Shown piece after piece: positions 36,091-45,879 of a stretch of 64,000 nt of DNA. The notes beneath the pieces were generated by a model, which saw only the letters and a list, made by a program, of their open reading frames with translations, did not search any database and was not told the origin of the DNA. Numbering within the stretch: the stretch's first letter is position 1; the number at the start of each line of letters is the position of its first letter. The stretch is from Aliarcobacter sp. (GTDB taxonomy: Bacteria > Campylobacterota > Campylobacteria > Campylobacterales > Arcobacteraceae): assembly GCA_028690445.1 (NCBI GenBank), contig JAQVBE010000005.1:90207-154206 (forward strand), read 5' to 3'. Made by a program: the position numbers and the translations under genes.

Positions 36091-37297
36091 ATAATTCTTG
36101 AATATGTGTTGGTTTTCCTATGTAATAACCTTGCGAATAATCAATTTCTATATTTTTTACATATCTTAAAATTTTTAAATCACTTACAAACTCAGCAACT
36201 ACCTTTATATTTTGCTGTTTAGAGAATAAAACAATACTTTTTATTAGATTTAGATAAATATCCTCATTTATTTTTCTAATTAGTGAACCATCAATCTTTA
36301 TATAATCAATATTTAAATTTAAAATATTTTCATAATTAGAAAATCCAGTACCAAAATCATCTATTGCAATTTTAACACCAAATTGTTTTACATCATTTAT
36401 AAATTCATTTACAGTATCAAAACTTGAAACTTTTTCACTTTCTAATATCTCTAAAGTCAAATATTCACCAATATTATTACTTTTAATTTTACTAACTAAA
36501 GCTTTTTTAATTTGTGGATTTAAAATATCTGTATAATCAAGATTAATACTAATATGTATCTTATACTTTAGAATATAAACAATTATTTTATCAATCAAGA
36601 TTTCCATAAGTTTATTATAAAGTCTGCATTTTTTTGCTTTATAAATAAAATTATTTGGCATTAACATTCGACCTTCTTTGTCAAATATTCTCATTAAAGC
36701 TTCATATTTAACAATTTTATTTGTTTTATTATCCATAATACCTTGAAAATATGGCTCAACCAAATTATTTTCTATACTATAATTTAAAACATCAAGGAGA
36801 TTTTCATTCACTGATTCATTTTTGTATAAAAACGAATCATAATACATATAATGAATAAAATTTAATTTTGCATTATATAGAGCTTTTTCTGCATAAATTT
36901 TTATGTGTTGGTCTTCACTTTTTGCACAACCAATTGTAATATCGATATTTATAGTGCCGTAATTATCTAGGAGTTTAAAGTTATTTGATACAACACTTTC
37001 ATAAATAATATTTTTTACAATAACAATTTCTTGAATACTTAAATCATCTAATAAATAAATTTCAAATACATCGGCATGTGTATTTTTAATATTTATAGAA
37101 ATATTTCGCTTTAATTCTTGTTTTATAAGTTCTTTTATATTTGTTTTTAAAATAGAGTCTAATTGTCTGATTATGAAATCGCCATTTTTAAAGTCATAAA
37201 TAGCATTTAAATCTTTCATATATAAAATATCTACTAAAAAAAGGGTCTTAATATTATTTTTTTTTGAAAAAATGTCTAAAATTTTCTGAAACAACAC
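36050..37297 (-). CDS. c-di-GMP phosphodiesterase (EAL) with degenerate GGDEF
   Basis: 415 residues. Residues about 1-160 are a reduced GGDEF-like domain with HADVFEIYLL where GGDEF would stand. Residues about 165-405 are an EAL domain with intact KYEALMRIF, AIDDFGTGFSNYENIL and IDYIKIDGSLI, and the tail QGYYIGKP. It should hydrolyse c-di-GMP to pGpG. No transmembrane segment or signal peptide is seen, so it is cytoplasmic. The gene overlaps and precedes the degenerate GGDEF gene and the two are probably co-translated. Confidence 0.83.
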   Translation of the reverse strand: MLFQKILDIFSKKNNIKTLFLVDILYMKDLNAIYDFKNGDFIIRQLDSILKTNIKELIKQELKRNISINIKNTHADVFEIYLLDDLSIQEIVIVKNIIYESVVSNNFKLLDNYGTINIDITIGCAKSEDQHIKIYAEKALYNAKLNFIHYMYYDSFLYKNESVNENLLDVLNYSIENNLVEPYFQGIMDNKTNKIVKYEALMRIFDKEGRMLMPNNFIYKAKKCRLYNKLMEILIDKIIVYILKYKIHISINLDYTDILNPQIKKALVSKIKSNNIGEYLTLEILESEKVSSFDTVNEFINDVKQFGVKIAIDDFGTGFSNYENILNLNIDYIKIDGSLIRKINEDIYLNLIKSIVLFSKQQNIKVVAEFVSDLKILRYVKNIEIDYSQGYYIGKPTHIQELFGEENETTTKKDN

Positions 37298-37445
37298 TAC
37301 AAACCCTTTCTAAATCTTAAATATCAATTTGATTATATATTATTTTTCTTTAATTAGAGTAAAAAAAGAAATATTTTTGCAAAATTTTAGATTTAATCAA
37401 ACTTTGGATAAAATCGTCACATTTTATGAATAGGAATATAAAAAA

Positions 37446-38078
37446 ATGAGAAAAATAAATATAAAAGATTTAGAAATTAATATTGATATTACACATATTT
37501 TAAATTTATATGCTTCGGAAAATTCAATTATTATTGATGTGGATGGAAATATTTACACAAAACTTGAAGAAGTTGAAAAAAAAGCAATAATTTATAAAAA
37601 TATGGATTTAAAACAAATATCTTCAATGTTGGATGCAAAAGCAATTGCTTCTCAACTTTTTGCTGACTATAAACCAAATATTGTAGGAATAATTTGTAAA
37701 ATAAAACCAGTTTCAAATTGGCAAAATATTATAGAAATGAATAAAACAAATATGCTTTATTTTGATCACCAAAGTGATGGAGTTGAGTTATTTGAAGATA
37801 AAGAACTTGAAGATTATGGTTGGAATGCAAGTGCTTTGGATATAAATTATAGAGAAATTAGTGAATTTATCGAAGAGTTTTGCGAGGGAGTTTTACTTTG
37901 TTATGACAATGAAATCCAATTTAGTGGTTTTGTAATTGTAGATGATGTTACTGATGTTAAACAAAAAGTAAAAGAGTACATCATAAATAAAACAAAAGAA
38001 AATATAAAAAATGAATCAATTGACATAGAAGATGATGATGTTATTGAAGCTTTAGAATTTTTTGGAATAAAGGCGTAG
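37446..38078 (+). CDS. Hypothetical acidic protein, 210 residues
   Basis: A soluble protein with no recognised domain. It is acidic near its C-terminus (NESIDIEDDDVIEALEFFGI). The segment YASENSIIIDVDGNIYTKLEEVEKKAI is beta-helical in pattern. RBS AGGAA is upstream. The stop at 38078 is 3 nt before the DedA gene, so the two form an operon and could be functionally linked, but there is no direct evidence. Confidence 0.62.
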   Translation: MRKINIKDLEINIDITHILNLYASENSIIIDVDGNIYTKLEEVEKKAIIYKNMDLKQISSMLDAKAIASQLFADYKPNIVGIICKIKPVSNWQNIIEMNKTNMLYFDHQSDGVELFEDKELEDYGWNASALDINYREISEFIEEFCEGVLLCYDNEIQFSGFVIVDDVTDVKQKVKEYIINKTKENIKNESIDIEDDDVIEALEFFGIKA

Positions 38079-38081
38079 TTT

Positions 38082-38621
38082 ATGGAAGAATTTATTAGAG
38101 ATTGGGGTTATATAGCTCTATTTTTATACTCTTTTGGTGGGGGATTTATAGGTCTTGCAATTGCTAGTGTTTTATCATATTCTGGTGATTTAAATATTTA
38201 TATTTGTGTATTAACTGCAGCTGTTTCAAATTTTATTGGAGGTCAATTTTTATTCTTTCTTGCTAGAAAAAATAAAAATTATGCAAAAGATATGATGAAA
38301 AAATATGGTAGAAAAATTGCCCTTGCTCATCTTTTGATGAAAAAATATGGCTCTTTTGTAATTTTTGTACAAAAATATATCTATGGAATTAAAACTTTAG
38401 TTCCACTTGCTATGGGAATTACAAAATATTCAGCTATAAAATTCTCAATTTTTAATGCACTAGCAGCCGTTTTATGGGCTTGTGTTATTGGATATGCAAG
38501 TTTTACAGCTGGAGAATATATACTGGGTCTAGGTGAAGATTTTAAATATGTTGGTTTATTTACAGTTGTTATGATTATTTTAGTTATTTCTTATGTTTTT
38601 AAAAAAATAGAAAAAAAATAG
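38082..38621 (+). CDS. DedA-family inner-membrane protein
   Basis: 179 residues, four to five membrane segments. DedA/SNARE-associated motifs include FGGGFIGLAIASVLSYSGD, FIGGQFLFFLARKN, FVIFVQKYIYGIKTLVPLAMG (cf. FxxRFxPxxRxxxPxxAG) and FNALAAVLWACVIGYASF. Members act as lipid scramblases or flippases recycling undecaprenyl phosphate or phospholipids, and affect membrane homeostasis. The usual Arg in the central motif reads as Lys/Tyr here (KYIYGIK), so activity should be treated cautiously. Confidence 0.82.
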   Translation: MEEFIRDWGYIALFLYSFGGGFIGLAIASVLSYSGDLNIYICVLTAAVSNFIGGQFLFFLARKNKNYAKDMMKKYGRKIALAHLLMKKYGSFVIFVQKYIYGIKTLVPLAMGITKYSAIKFSIFNALAAVLWACVIGYASFTAGEYILGLGEDFKYVGLFTVVMIILVISYVFKKIEKK

Positions 38622-38684
38622 TAGTTCTTTAATAGTACTTTATAGTTTTGGATATAATATACCAAAAACTATAAAGGGCTTCCC

Positions 38685-40058
38685 ATTTTAATCGAAAACT
38701 TTTCACAATTAAATCTTCCAAAAGAGTTTCTTACAAACTTAGAAACTTTGGGTTACACAAAATTAACAGCAATTCAAGAAAAAAGTTTACCTTTAAGCTT
38801 AGATAATAAAGATTTAATCGCTCAAGCAAAAACAGGTTCTGGAAAAACTGTGGCTTTTTGTATTCCAATAATAAATAAATTAAATATCAAAAATTTTAGA
38901 ATTCAATCTTTAATCTTAGCTCCAACAAGAGAATTAGCAAATCAAATAGCTTTAGAAATCAGAAAACTTTCACGGCATATTCATAATCTAAAAGTTCTTA
39001 CACTTTGTGGTGGAACACCTTTTAAACCACAAGTTTTATCTTTAAGTCACGAAGCACATATAATTGTTGCAACTCCCGGACGTGTATTAAAACATATTCA
39101 ACAAAATAATATAGATTTAGAAAATATTACAACTTTAGTTTTAGATGAAGCAGACAAAATGCTTGATATGGGATTTTATGATGATATTATGGAAATTATT
39201 GATAGTTTGCCAAAAAATAGACAAACACTTCTTTTCTCAGCAACTTATGAAAAAAATATTGAAAAATTAGCTTCAAATGTTTTATTAAATCCAGTTGTTG
39301 TAAAAGTTGAAAATGAAGAAAAAGTTCATATAAAACAAAAATTCTATTCTGTGGAAGAATCAAACAAAACTACTTTAATTCCAGCACTTATCTCTTCAAA
39401 CAAAGCAAAATCAATTTTAATATTTTGTAATATGAAAATAACTTGTGATAAATTAGCCGATGATTTATACAATTTAGGATTAGATGTTTTAACACTTCAT
39501 TCTGATTTAGAGCAAAAACAGCGTGATGAAACTATTATTTTATTTTCAAATAAATCATATCCTATTTTAATAGCAACAGATGTGGCTTCAAGGGGACTTC
39601 ATATTGATGATGTGGATTTAGTTATAAACTATGATTTATCTTTAGATGAAAAAATCCATACTCATAGAATCGGAAGAACTGCAAGAGCTGGAAAAGGTGG
39701 AATGGCAATTTCTTTATACACGCATAATGATTTTGATAGAGTTGAACTAATAAAAGATACTTTTAGAGATATAGAAGATGAAAATATTAATAAAATTGAA
39801 GATGATTTATCTTATAAAATTGATTCAGAATTACGAACTATTTTTATAAATGGTGGTAAAAAACAAAAATTGAGAGCTGGAGATATTTTAGGTGCAATGA
39901 CAGCCGGAATTGGTTTACAAAAAGAAGATATAGGAAAAATTGATATTTTAGATTTTGCTTCTTATGTAGCAATTAATAAAGAAAAAATTTCTTTTGTTCT
40001 AGAAAAACTATCAAAAGAAAAGATTAAAGGTAAATATTATAGAATCTATGAAAAGTGA
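38685..40058 (+). CDS. dbpA: ATP-dependent RNA helicase DbpA, apparent ATT start
   Basis: 457 residues if it starts at ATT 38685, the same length as E. coli DbpA. Motifs in order: AQAKTGSGKT (I), APTRELA (Ia), ATPGRVL, VLDEADKMLDMGF (II), FSATYE (III), TDVASRGLHIDDVD and HRIGRTARAG (VI). The C-terminal DbpA domain contains RAGDILGAMTAGIGLQKEDIGKIDI, which binds helix 92 of 23S rRNA. The first standard start (TTG 38748) lacks a ribosome site and would remove residues NFSQLNLPKEFLTNLETL, the Q-motif lead-in. ATT has AAAGGG 6 nt upstream. Confidence 0.85.
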   Translation: MLIENFSQLNLPKEFLTNLETLGYTKLTAIQEKSLPLSLDNKDLIAQAKTGSGKTVAFCIPIINKLNIKNFRIQSLILAPTRELANQIALEIRKLSRHIHNLKVLTLCGGTPFKPQVLSLSHEAHIIVATPGRVLKHIQQNNIDLENITTLVLDEADKMLDMGFYDDIMEIIDSLPKNRQTLLFSATYEKNIEKLASNVLLNPVVVKVENEEKVHIKQKFYSVEESNKTTLIPALISSNKAKSILIFCNMKITCDKLADDLYNLGLDVLTLHSDLEQKQRDETIILFSNKSYPILIATDVASRGLHIDDVDLVINYDLSLDEKIHTHRIGRTARAGKGGMAISLYTHNDFDRVELIKDTFRDIEDENINKIEDDLSYKIDSELRTIFINGGKKQKLRAGDILGAMTAGIGLQKEDIGKIDILDFASYVAINKEKISFVLEKLSKEKIKGKYYRIYEK

Positions 40059-40081
40059 TAAAATAAAAAAGGAGATATTAA

Positions 40082-42484
40082 TTGTTTAAAAATACATTAT
40101 TTCTTAAAATAATTTTAATATTTACTTTACCTGCATTAGGTATTCTATATTTTAGTTCTGTTTTAGTTTATGAAAAAATACAATCCTTTAATGAAGTTGA
40201 TAGAATTAACCATAATTTAACATATCTACTTAATACAGAAAAATTATTAAGTTCACTACAAGAAGAAAGAGAAATAAGTGCGTTATTACTTTTAGAAAAA
40301 GCTGAAAAGTTTTCTTTAGAAAAAAGTAGAGAAATATCTATAAAAAATTATGTAGAGTTAGAAAAAATCTTTAAAATTCTAAATTTAGATAATAAAGTTA
40401 TTCAATTAAAATCTGAAATAAAGAAATTAGAATTGTTTAGAGCAAAAATTGATAATTTAGATGCTACTGTAGATGAAGTTTTTGAAGAATATAATCAATT
40501 TAATAAAGTGTTATTGGATTCATTGTATTCATTAAAACCTGTAAAATTGGCTTTTGATTTTAATGATGAATTTAGAAATATAATACATTTTTTAAGTTTT
40601 AAAGAATCTATATGTATTGAAAAAACAATGATTTATGGATATTTTATTAATAGTAAAATAAACGATAAACTTTATACTATGCTAATGAAAAACTATTCAT
40701 TATTGGAAATAAACAAAGATATATTTTTAAATAATGTAAATTTAGAAATGGTTCAAAGATATAATTCAAAACTTAATGAAGAATATTATAATAAGATATT
40801 TATATTAAGAAATGGAATTAAGAATAAGAATTTTTCACATCTTGAATTAACTTCTGAAGAGTGGGAAAAAATATCTCTTGAAAATTTAGGATCATTAAAT
40901 AATATGTATAAAAATCTTATTTATTCAGTTGAAAAATACATAACAAAATTTGAAGAGGATGCCTTATTAGAAAAACGTAAAAGTCTTGTCTTCTTATTTG
41001 TTTCTTTTGCAACGTTAATTAGTTTATTATTTGTATTAAGAAATATTATTTTTAATGAGCAAAAGAGTTTTTATAAAGTTCAAAAACATAAAGAAGTTTA
41101 TGAGCTATTAAATAAAGCAAATAAATTTTTATTAAAAATTGATGATAGAAAATTACTATTTTCAAATATTTGTGAACTTCTTTCTCAAACGGATAAAATT
41201 CAATTCTCTTTTATTTATGATTTATTATCTAAAGAAATAATTGCCGAAGAAGGGGAATTAAAACAGAAACTATTAACACAAAGCCATTATTATAGTGATA
41301 AGAATAAAGATAATATTATTTCTAAAACTATTAAATGGGAAACAAATATTATTGCTAATGATTTTTTAGAAAAAAATATTTCTATTTTTTATGATAAAGC
41401 AAAAGTTTTAGATATTAAATCAATGGCATGTTTTCCAATTAAAAAATTTAATAAAGTTATTGGAACTTTAGCTATTTATTCAAAAGAATTAAATTTCTTT
41501 GATCAAGAAGTGGAAATTTTATTTGATAAATTAATTAGTGATGTAACTCATTGCTTAGAAAAAATTGACTATGAGCAAATTAGATTAAAACAAGAAGATG
41601 AATTAAGATTATCTTCTTATGCTTTTGAATCAAGTGAACCTATGATTATCACAAATGATGAGGGAAATATTATAAAAGTTAATCAAGCTTTTTGTAGTAC
41701 AATGGGTTATACAAAAGATGAAATAATAGGTAGAAATCCAAGGATTTTCAAATCAGTTCATCAAGACAAAGAATTTGGTGATGCTTTATGGAATGAACTT
41801 AAAGTTAAAGGGTTTTGGAGTGGAGAAGTTTATAATAAAAAAGCAAATGAAAAGATTATTCCTTTAAGAAGCACAATAACAGCAATAAAAGATAAAAGTG
41901 GAAAAATCACTCATTTTTTAGGTCAATACATAGATATTGGAGAACAAAAAGATAAAGAAAAAGTTTTAGAATATCAAGCGACTCATGATAATTTAACAGG
42001 TCTTCCAAATAGATTATTACTTCTTGATAGAATTGAAAGAGCAATCACAAAAGTTGTAAGACATAAAATTGTTGGTGGATTAATATTTATAGATTTAGAT
42101 AATTTTAAAGAGGTAAATGATACTTTAGGACACGATATTGGAGATTCTTTACTTATTATGGTTGCCAAAAAAATCAAAGAAGTAATAAGGGAAGAAGATA
42201 CAATTGCAAGAATTGGTGGAGATGAATTTATTGTTTTACTCGATAATGTTGGGAATAATAAATCAGATGCAAAAATAAATATTAATATTCTTGCTGAAAA
42301 AATAAAAGATACTTTAAACGCAATTACACATATTGAAGGAAATATAAATGTATCAACGCCAAGTATTGGAATTACGCTTTTTAGTGATTCAAGTGTTAGT
42401 GTAAAAGATATTATAAAACAAGCAGATACAGCTATGTATGCTGCTAAAAAACAAGGTAAAAACGCAATAGAGTTTTTTGATTAA
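40082..42484 (+). CDS. Sensory diguanylate cyclase (NIT-type sensor, GAF, PAS, GGDEF)
   Basis: 800 residues from TTG 40082, which has GGAG 7 nt upstream. A membrane segment lies near 8-28 and another near 302-322. The helical periplasmic domain between them contains LLSSLQEEREISALLLLEK, as in nitrate/nitrite-sensing NIT domains. GAF (about 340-490), PAS (about 510-625) and GGDEF (about 640-800, DNLTGLPNRLLLLDR, DLDNFKEVNDTLGHDIGD, IARIGGDEFIVLL) follow. The cyclase site is intact and there is no EAL. It probably makes c-di-GMP in response to an external ligand, possibly nitrate, which is an inference. Confidence 0.83.
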   Translation: MFKNTLFLKIILIFTLPALGILYFSSVLVYEKIQSFNEVDRINHNLTYLLNTEKLLSSLQEEREISALLLLEKAEKFSLEKSREISIKNYVELEKIFKILNLDNKVIQLKSEIKKLELFRAKIDNLDATVDEVFEEYNQFNKVLLDSLYSLKPVKLAFDFNDEFRNIIHFLSFKESICIEKTMIYGYFINSKINDKLYTMLMKNYSLLEINKDIFLNNVNLEMVQRYNSKLNEEYYNKIFILRNGIKNKNFSHLELTSEEWEKISLENLGSLNNMYKNLIYSVEKYITKFEEDALLEKRKSLVFLFVSFATLISLLFVLRNIIFNEQKSFYKVQKHKEVYELLNKANKFLLKIDDRKLLFSNICELLSQTDKIQFSFIYDLLSKEIIAEEGELKQKLLTQSHYYSDKNKDNIISKTIKWETNIIANDFLEKNISIFYDKAKVLDIKSMACFPIKKFNKVIGTLAIYSKELNFFDQEVEILFDKLISDVTHCLEKIDYEQIRLKQEDELRLSSYAFESSEPMIITNDEGNIIKVNQAFCSTMGYTKDEIIGRNPRIFKSVHQDKEFGDALWNELKVKGFWSGEVYNKKANEKIIPLRSTITAIKDKSGKITHFLGQYIDIGEQKDKEKVLEYQATHDNLTGLPNRLLLLDRIERAITKVVRHKIVGGLIFIDLDNFKEVNDTLGHDIGDSLLIMVAKKIKEVIREEDTIARIGGDEFIVLLDNVGNNKSDAKININILAEKIKDTLNAITHIEGNINVSTPSIGITLFSDSSVSVKDIIKQADTAMYAAKKQGKNAIEFFD

Positions 42485-42548
42485 GCCATTGATTAGTTCT
42501 TTATGCTAGAATTGCACCCTTATAAAATTTAGCAAGGAAAAGTTATTT

Positions 42549-42830
42549 ATGAAAAGTGCAACAGCAAGACATCTATTAGTTGATAGTGAAGAGTTATGTT
42601 TAGAATTAAAAAAAAGAATTGCAGCTGGTGAAAAATTTGAAGATTTAGCAAAAGAGTATTCTTCGTGTCCATCTGGAGCAAATGGTGGAGATTTAGGAAA
42701 CTTTTTCCAAGGACAAATGGTTCCTGAGTTTGATGAAGTTGTATTTAATGAAGCTATAAATGTAGTTCATGGTCCAGTTAAAACTGACTTTGGTTTCCAT
42801 TTATTAGAAACAACTTCAAGAAGAGATTAA
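42549..42830 (+). CDS. Parvulin-type peptidylprolyl isomerase (PpiC-like)
   Basis: 93 residues, a single rotamase domain without signal peptide. Core motifs: ATARHLLVDSEELC, FEDLAKEYSSCPSGANGGDLG, FFQGQMVPEFDEVVF and GPVKTDFGFHLLE. This is the small cytoplasmic PpiC architecture, close to 93 residues in E. coli. It catalyses cis-trans proline isomerisation. RBS AAGGAAAAG is upstream. It converges on and overlaps the next gene by 15 nt. Confidence 0.94.
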   Translation: MKSATARHLLVDSEELCLELKKRIAAGEKFEDLAKEYSSCPSGANGGDLGNFFQGQMVPEFDEVVFNEAINVVHGPVKTDFGFHLLETTSRRD

Positions 42831-43184
42831 TTTCTCTTCTACCTCCTCATCCCACAAAATAGAAACTCCATACTCTTTATCTGTTATTACATATTTAAAA
42901 TACTCTTTTGTTCCAGCTCTTCCATGAAGTCTTACGATAACTTGTTCATCTTCAAGTAATTTTTTCATCTCATATTTTGAAAAACTTCTTTTATTCCATC
43001 TTAAAAATACATTTGAATATACTCTAAAAGTACAAGTTGAATCAGATGTAAAAACAAACTGTTCACTATCATCGTACTCTTTTTTTGCATTTTCACAAGA
43101 ATAAAGATTTACTTTTTTTCCATTTGCAGTGCTTTTTATAGCGAGAACATTACCTTTACAATATGGACATTTACCTAATATCAT
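42816..43184 (-). CDS. Small zinc-ribbon protein of unknown role
   Basis: 122 residues. It starts with CPYCKGN and has another Cys in LYSCENAKKEYDD and further Cys in STCTFRVYSN, resembling the topoisomerase-type zinc ribbon. The remaining helix-rich part ends near WDEEVEEKLISS. A nucleic-acid-binding role is possible but unproven. It overlaps the convergent ppiC-like gene by 15 nt and is followed upstream by the chemoreceptor gene. Confidence 0.6.
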   Translation of the reverse strand: MILGKCPYCKGNVLAIKSTANGKKVNLYSCENAKKEYDDSEQFVFTSDSTCTFRVYSNVFLRWNKRSFSKYEMKKLLEDEQVIVRLHGRAGTKEYFKYVITDKEYGVSILWDEEVEEKLISS

Positions 43185-43261
43185 ATTTTAGACTCCAAAT
43201 AAATATTTGAGTAATTTTACTTAAAATTTAAATCAGAGTCTAAAAATATAACAAATTGTAA

Positions 43262-45133
43262 TTAATTTAGTTCTTTTGCCTTAACTAACTCTTTTCCAAT
43301 AAACTCTTTTTGATTTGTATTATCTACAACCATTTTTGCAATTTGGTCAGTTAATATAGCAACATCTTGTGTTTGTGAAGCTATTAATGCATTTTGCTGA
43401 GTTTGTTTGTCAAGTTGATTTACAGCATCATTGATTTGGATAATTCCATTTAATTGCTCTTTACTTGATACTTCTATACTTGAGATTAAATTTATAGTTT
43501 GAGATATATTTTCATTTAATTGTCTATAACCTTCAATCATATTATTAGCTATCTCTTTTCCATAATTTGCTTTTGAAGTTGCATTTTCAACAATGTTTTT
43601 TATCTCTCTTGCAGCTTCAGCACTTCTATTTGCAAGGTTTCGCACTTCTGCTGCAACAACTGCAAATCCTTTTCCCGCTTCTCCAGCAGTTGCTGCTTCA
43701 ACGGCTGCATTAAGAGATAAAATATTCGTTTGGAAAGCAATTTGGTCAATTATTGAGATAGCTTCATTAATTGAATTTACTTGTGCATTTATCTCTTCCA
43801 TTGCTTGTGTTGTTTGATTTGCTAATATTTCACCTTCTTTAGCTGATTTTGTAACATTATTTGAATAATCAGACATTTTTGCGATATTTTGAGTACTGTT
43901 TCTAATATTCCCAGTTATTTGCTCCAATGCAGCTGCTGTTTCTTCTAAACTTGAAGCAGCTTCATTTGAACTAATATTTAATTTATCAACATTATCAAGT
44001 AATACATGAGAGCTTTTATCTAAAGTCAAACCATTTGCTCTATCTTCCAATAATAGATGAGTAATTGCACCACCTACATTATTTACACCTTGGGCTAATC
44101 TTAGTAAATCTTTTTTAAGTTCAGTTGTTTTTACATTGTGTAAATAGTTATATTTTGTATACTCTTCTAAAACGTCTAAGATATTGTCAATATTTGTTTC
44201 AAGATGTTCAGCCATATTATTTACAACATTTTTTAATTGTTTTAAAGATGGATTTGAAATATCAATGTGTAATCTTTGGCATAAATCACCTTGTTCAAAT
44301 TCCGCTAAAACAGAGATAGTTTCATCTATTAATTTTCTATCTTCTTCTATACCTTGTTTTGTTTTGATTATATTTTCATTTACAACTTTTGCCATATCGG
44401 CAAATTCATCTTTTGAAGAGTCATCTAAAAGTTTAACTTCATCTGTTTCTCTATTTAAGTATCTAAAAAAAGATAAAAGACCATTTTGAAATTGTTCAAG
44501 TGAATTTGATATTAGTTTAACTAAAAAAGTACCAACTAAAGTTCCAATAACAATTCCAAGTAATAATAAGAAAATCATTATATAAAGGGTAGTATCAAGT
44601 TTATTATAAGTATTAAGAGAGTTAGAAATAGCTTCTTCTACTTGTTGATTTCTTAATTCGTCCACAAGTTTAGCTAATTTAAGAGTTTTTTCATCCAACT
44701 CTTCCATAATCGCATCACCTTTTTCTTTACTAACCGCATAACTTTCAACCATTTTTTTACCAATATTAAAAATATCAGTAGCATCTGTTTTGATTAGTTT
44801 TAGTTTTTCTAAACTTGTTGAGTTATTTTCATCTTTGAACATTTTTTCAAATTTGCTTATGTTTTCCATAAACTTTTTGTAAGAGTTTTCAGCTTCTGTT
44901 AGTGCTTCTGGATTCTGAGTTAAAGAACCATCAGTTAAAAATTGTTGAATTTGACAGCTTTGAAATTTTGTATCTTCAGCGATTGTAGACATTGGTACAG
45001 ATTCAGTGGCTGTATGTTTACTTATATTTTTTACATGATTAATATCGATGGTAACAAGAATAAATGCTAATGTAAAAATTCCTAAAATACCGCCTAATCC
45101 AATAATTAACTTATTTCTAACTTTCATCTTCAT
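43262..45133 (-). CDS. Methyl-accepting chemotaxis protein
   Basis: 623 residues. Transmembrane segments near 10-28 and 183-207 enclose a helical periplasmic ligand domain, followed by HAMP-like sequence and the cytoplasmic signalling hairpin with [20 protein letters not shown] and [22 protein letters not shown]. It reports ligand binding to CheA/CheW. No C-terminal CheR-binding pentapeptide is present. The periplasmic domain is a four-helix-bundle type by pattern, with unknown ligand. A related decayed receptor lies at 50132. Confidence 0.93.
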   Translation of the reverse strand: MKMKVRNKLIIGLGGILGIFTLAFILVTIDINHVKNISKHTATESVPMSTIAEDTKFQSCQIQQFLTDGSLTQNPEALTEAENSYKKFMENISKFEKMFKDENNSTSLEKLKLIKTDATDIFNIGKKMVESYAVSKEKGDAIMEELDEKTLKLAKLVDELRNQQVEEAISNSLNTYNKLDTTLYIMIFLLLLGIVIGTLVGTFLVKLISNSLEQFQNGLLSFFRYLNRETDEVKLLDDSSKDEFADMAKVVNENIIKTKQGIEEDRKLIDETISVLAEFEQGDLCQRLHIDISNPSLKQLKNVVNNMAEHLETNIDNILDVLEEYTKYNYLHNVKTTELKKDLLRLAQGVNNVGGAITHLLLEDRANGLTLDKSSHVLLDNVDKLNISSNEAASSLEETAAALEQITGNIRNSTQNIAKMSDYSNNVTKSAKEGEILANQTTQAMEEINAQVNSINEAISIIDQIAFQTNILSLNAAVEAATAGEAGKGFAVVAAEVRNLANRSAEAAREIKNIVENATSKANYGKEIANNMIEGYRQLNENISQTINLISSIEVSSKEQLNGIIQINDAVNQLDKQTQQNALIASQTQDVAILTDQIAKMVVDNTNQKEFIGKELVKAKELN

Positions 45134-45189
45134 CCTTTATATCATTAAAAGAAGATTCTATAATATTATTTATTGAATTGCAATAGTTA

Positions 45190-45828
45190 TTATGGTGCTA
45201 ATCTTGATATTTTCCATAAATTATTATTTTCAAGTTCATAAACAAATCTATCGTGAAGCCTATCTTGTCCACCTTGCCAGAATTCTATTTTTGTAGGTTT
45301 AATAATATATCCACCCCAAAAATCAGGGAAAGGAACTTCACCTTTTACAAATTTTCTTCTTATTTCATCAAACTTTTGTTCCAACAGACTTCTTGAACTT
45401 ATAACTTGACTTTGGTGTGAAACCCAAGCTCCAATTTGACTTCCTTTAGGTCGTGAAAGAAAATATTTTAAAGATTCTGTTGTTGAAATCTTTTCTATAT
45501 TTCCTTCAATTTTTACCTGTCGCTCCAAATCAAGCCAAGCAAAAAGTGCAGCTGCTTTTGGATTTTGTTCAATTTGTTTTGCTTTATTACTCTTATAATT
45601 TGTAAAAAATACAAAACCTTTTTCATCAAAAATTTTAAGTAGTACAGTTCTAATACTTGGCATCATATCAGTTCCAACGGTTGCTAAACTAAAAGCATTA
45701 GGTTCAGTTAGTTTTGCTTCCATGGCTTTATTAAACCAAAGCTCAAACTGTAAAAAAGGATTTGAGTTTAAATCTTTTATATCTAAACCTTTTGTTGTGT
45801 ATTTTGCTCTTAAGCTTGTTAAATCCAA
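45190..45828 (-). CDS. pdxH: Pyridoxamine/pyridoxine 5'-phosphate oxidase
   Basis: 212 residues. FMN-binding and active-site motifs: [60 protein letters not shown] and the C-terminal [22 protein letters not shown]. It oxidises pyridoxine and pyridoxamine phosphate to pyridoxal phosphate. It is encoded upstream of the chemoreceptor gene and downstream of the HD protein on the same strand. Confidence 0.95.
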   Translation of the reverse strand: MDLTSLRAKYTTKGLDIKDLNSNPFLQFELWFNKAMEAKLTEPNAFSLATVGTDMMPSIRTVLLKIFDEKGFVFFTNYKSNKAKQIEQNPKAAALFAWLDLERQVKIEGNIEKISTTESLKYFLSRPKGSQIGAWVSHQSQVISSRSLLEQKFDEIRRKFVKGEVPFPDFWGGYIIKPTKIEFWQGGQDRLHDRFVYELENNNLWKISRLAP

Positions 45829-45879
45829 AATATATCCTTTAAATTAATATTTTTTATTTTAGCAAAATAGAGATTTGTT

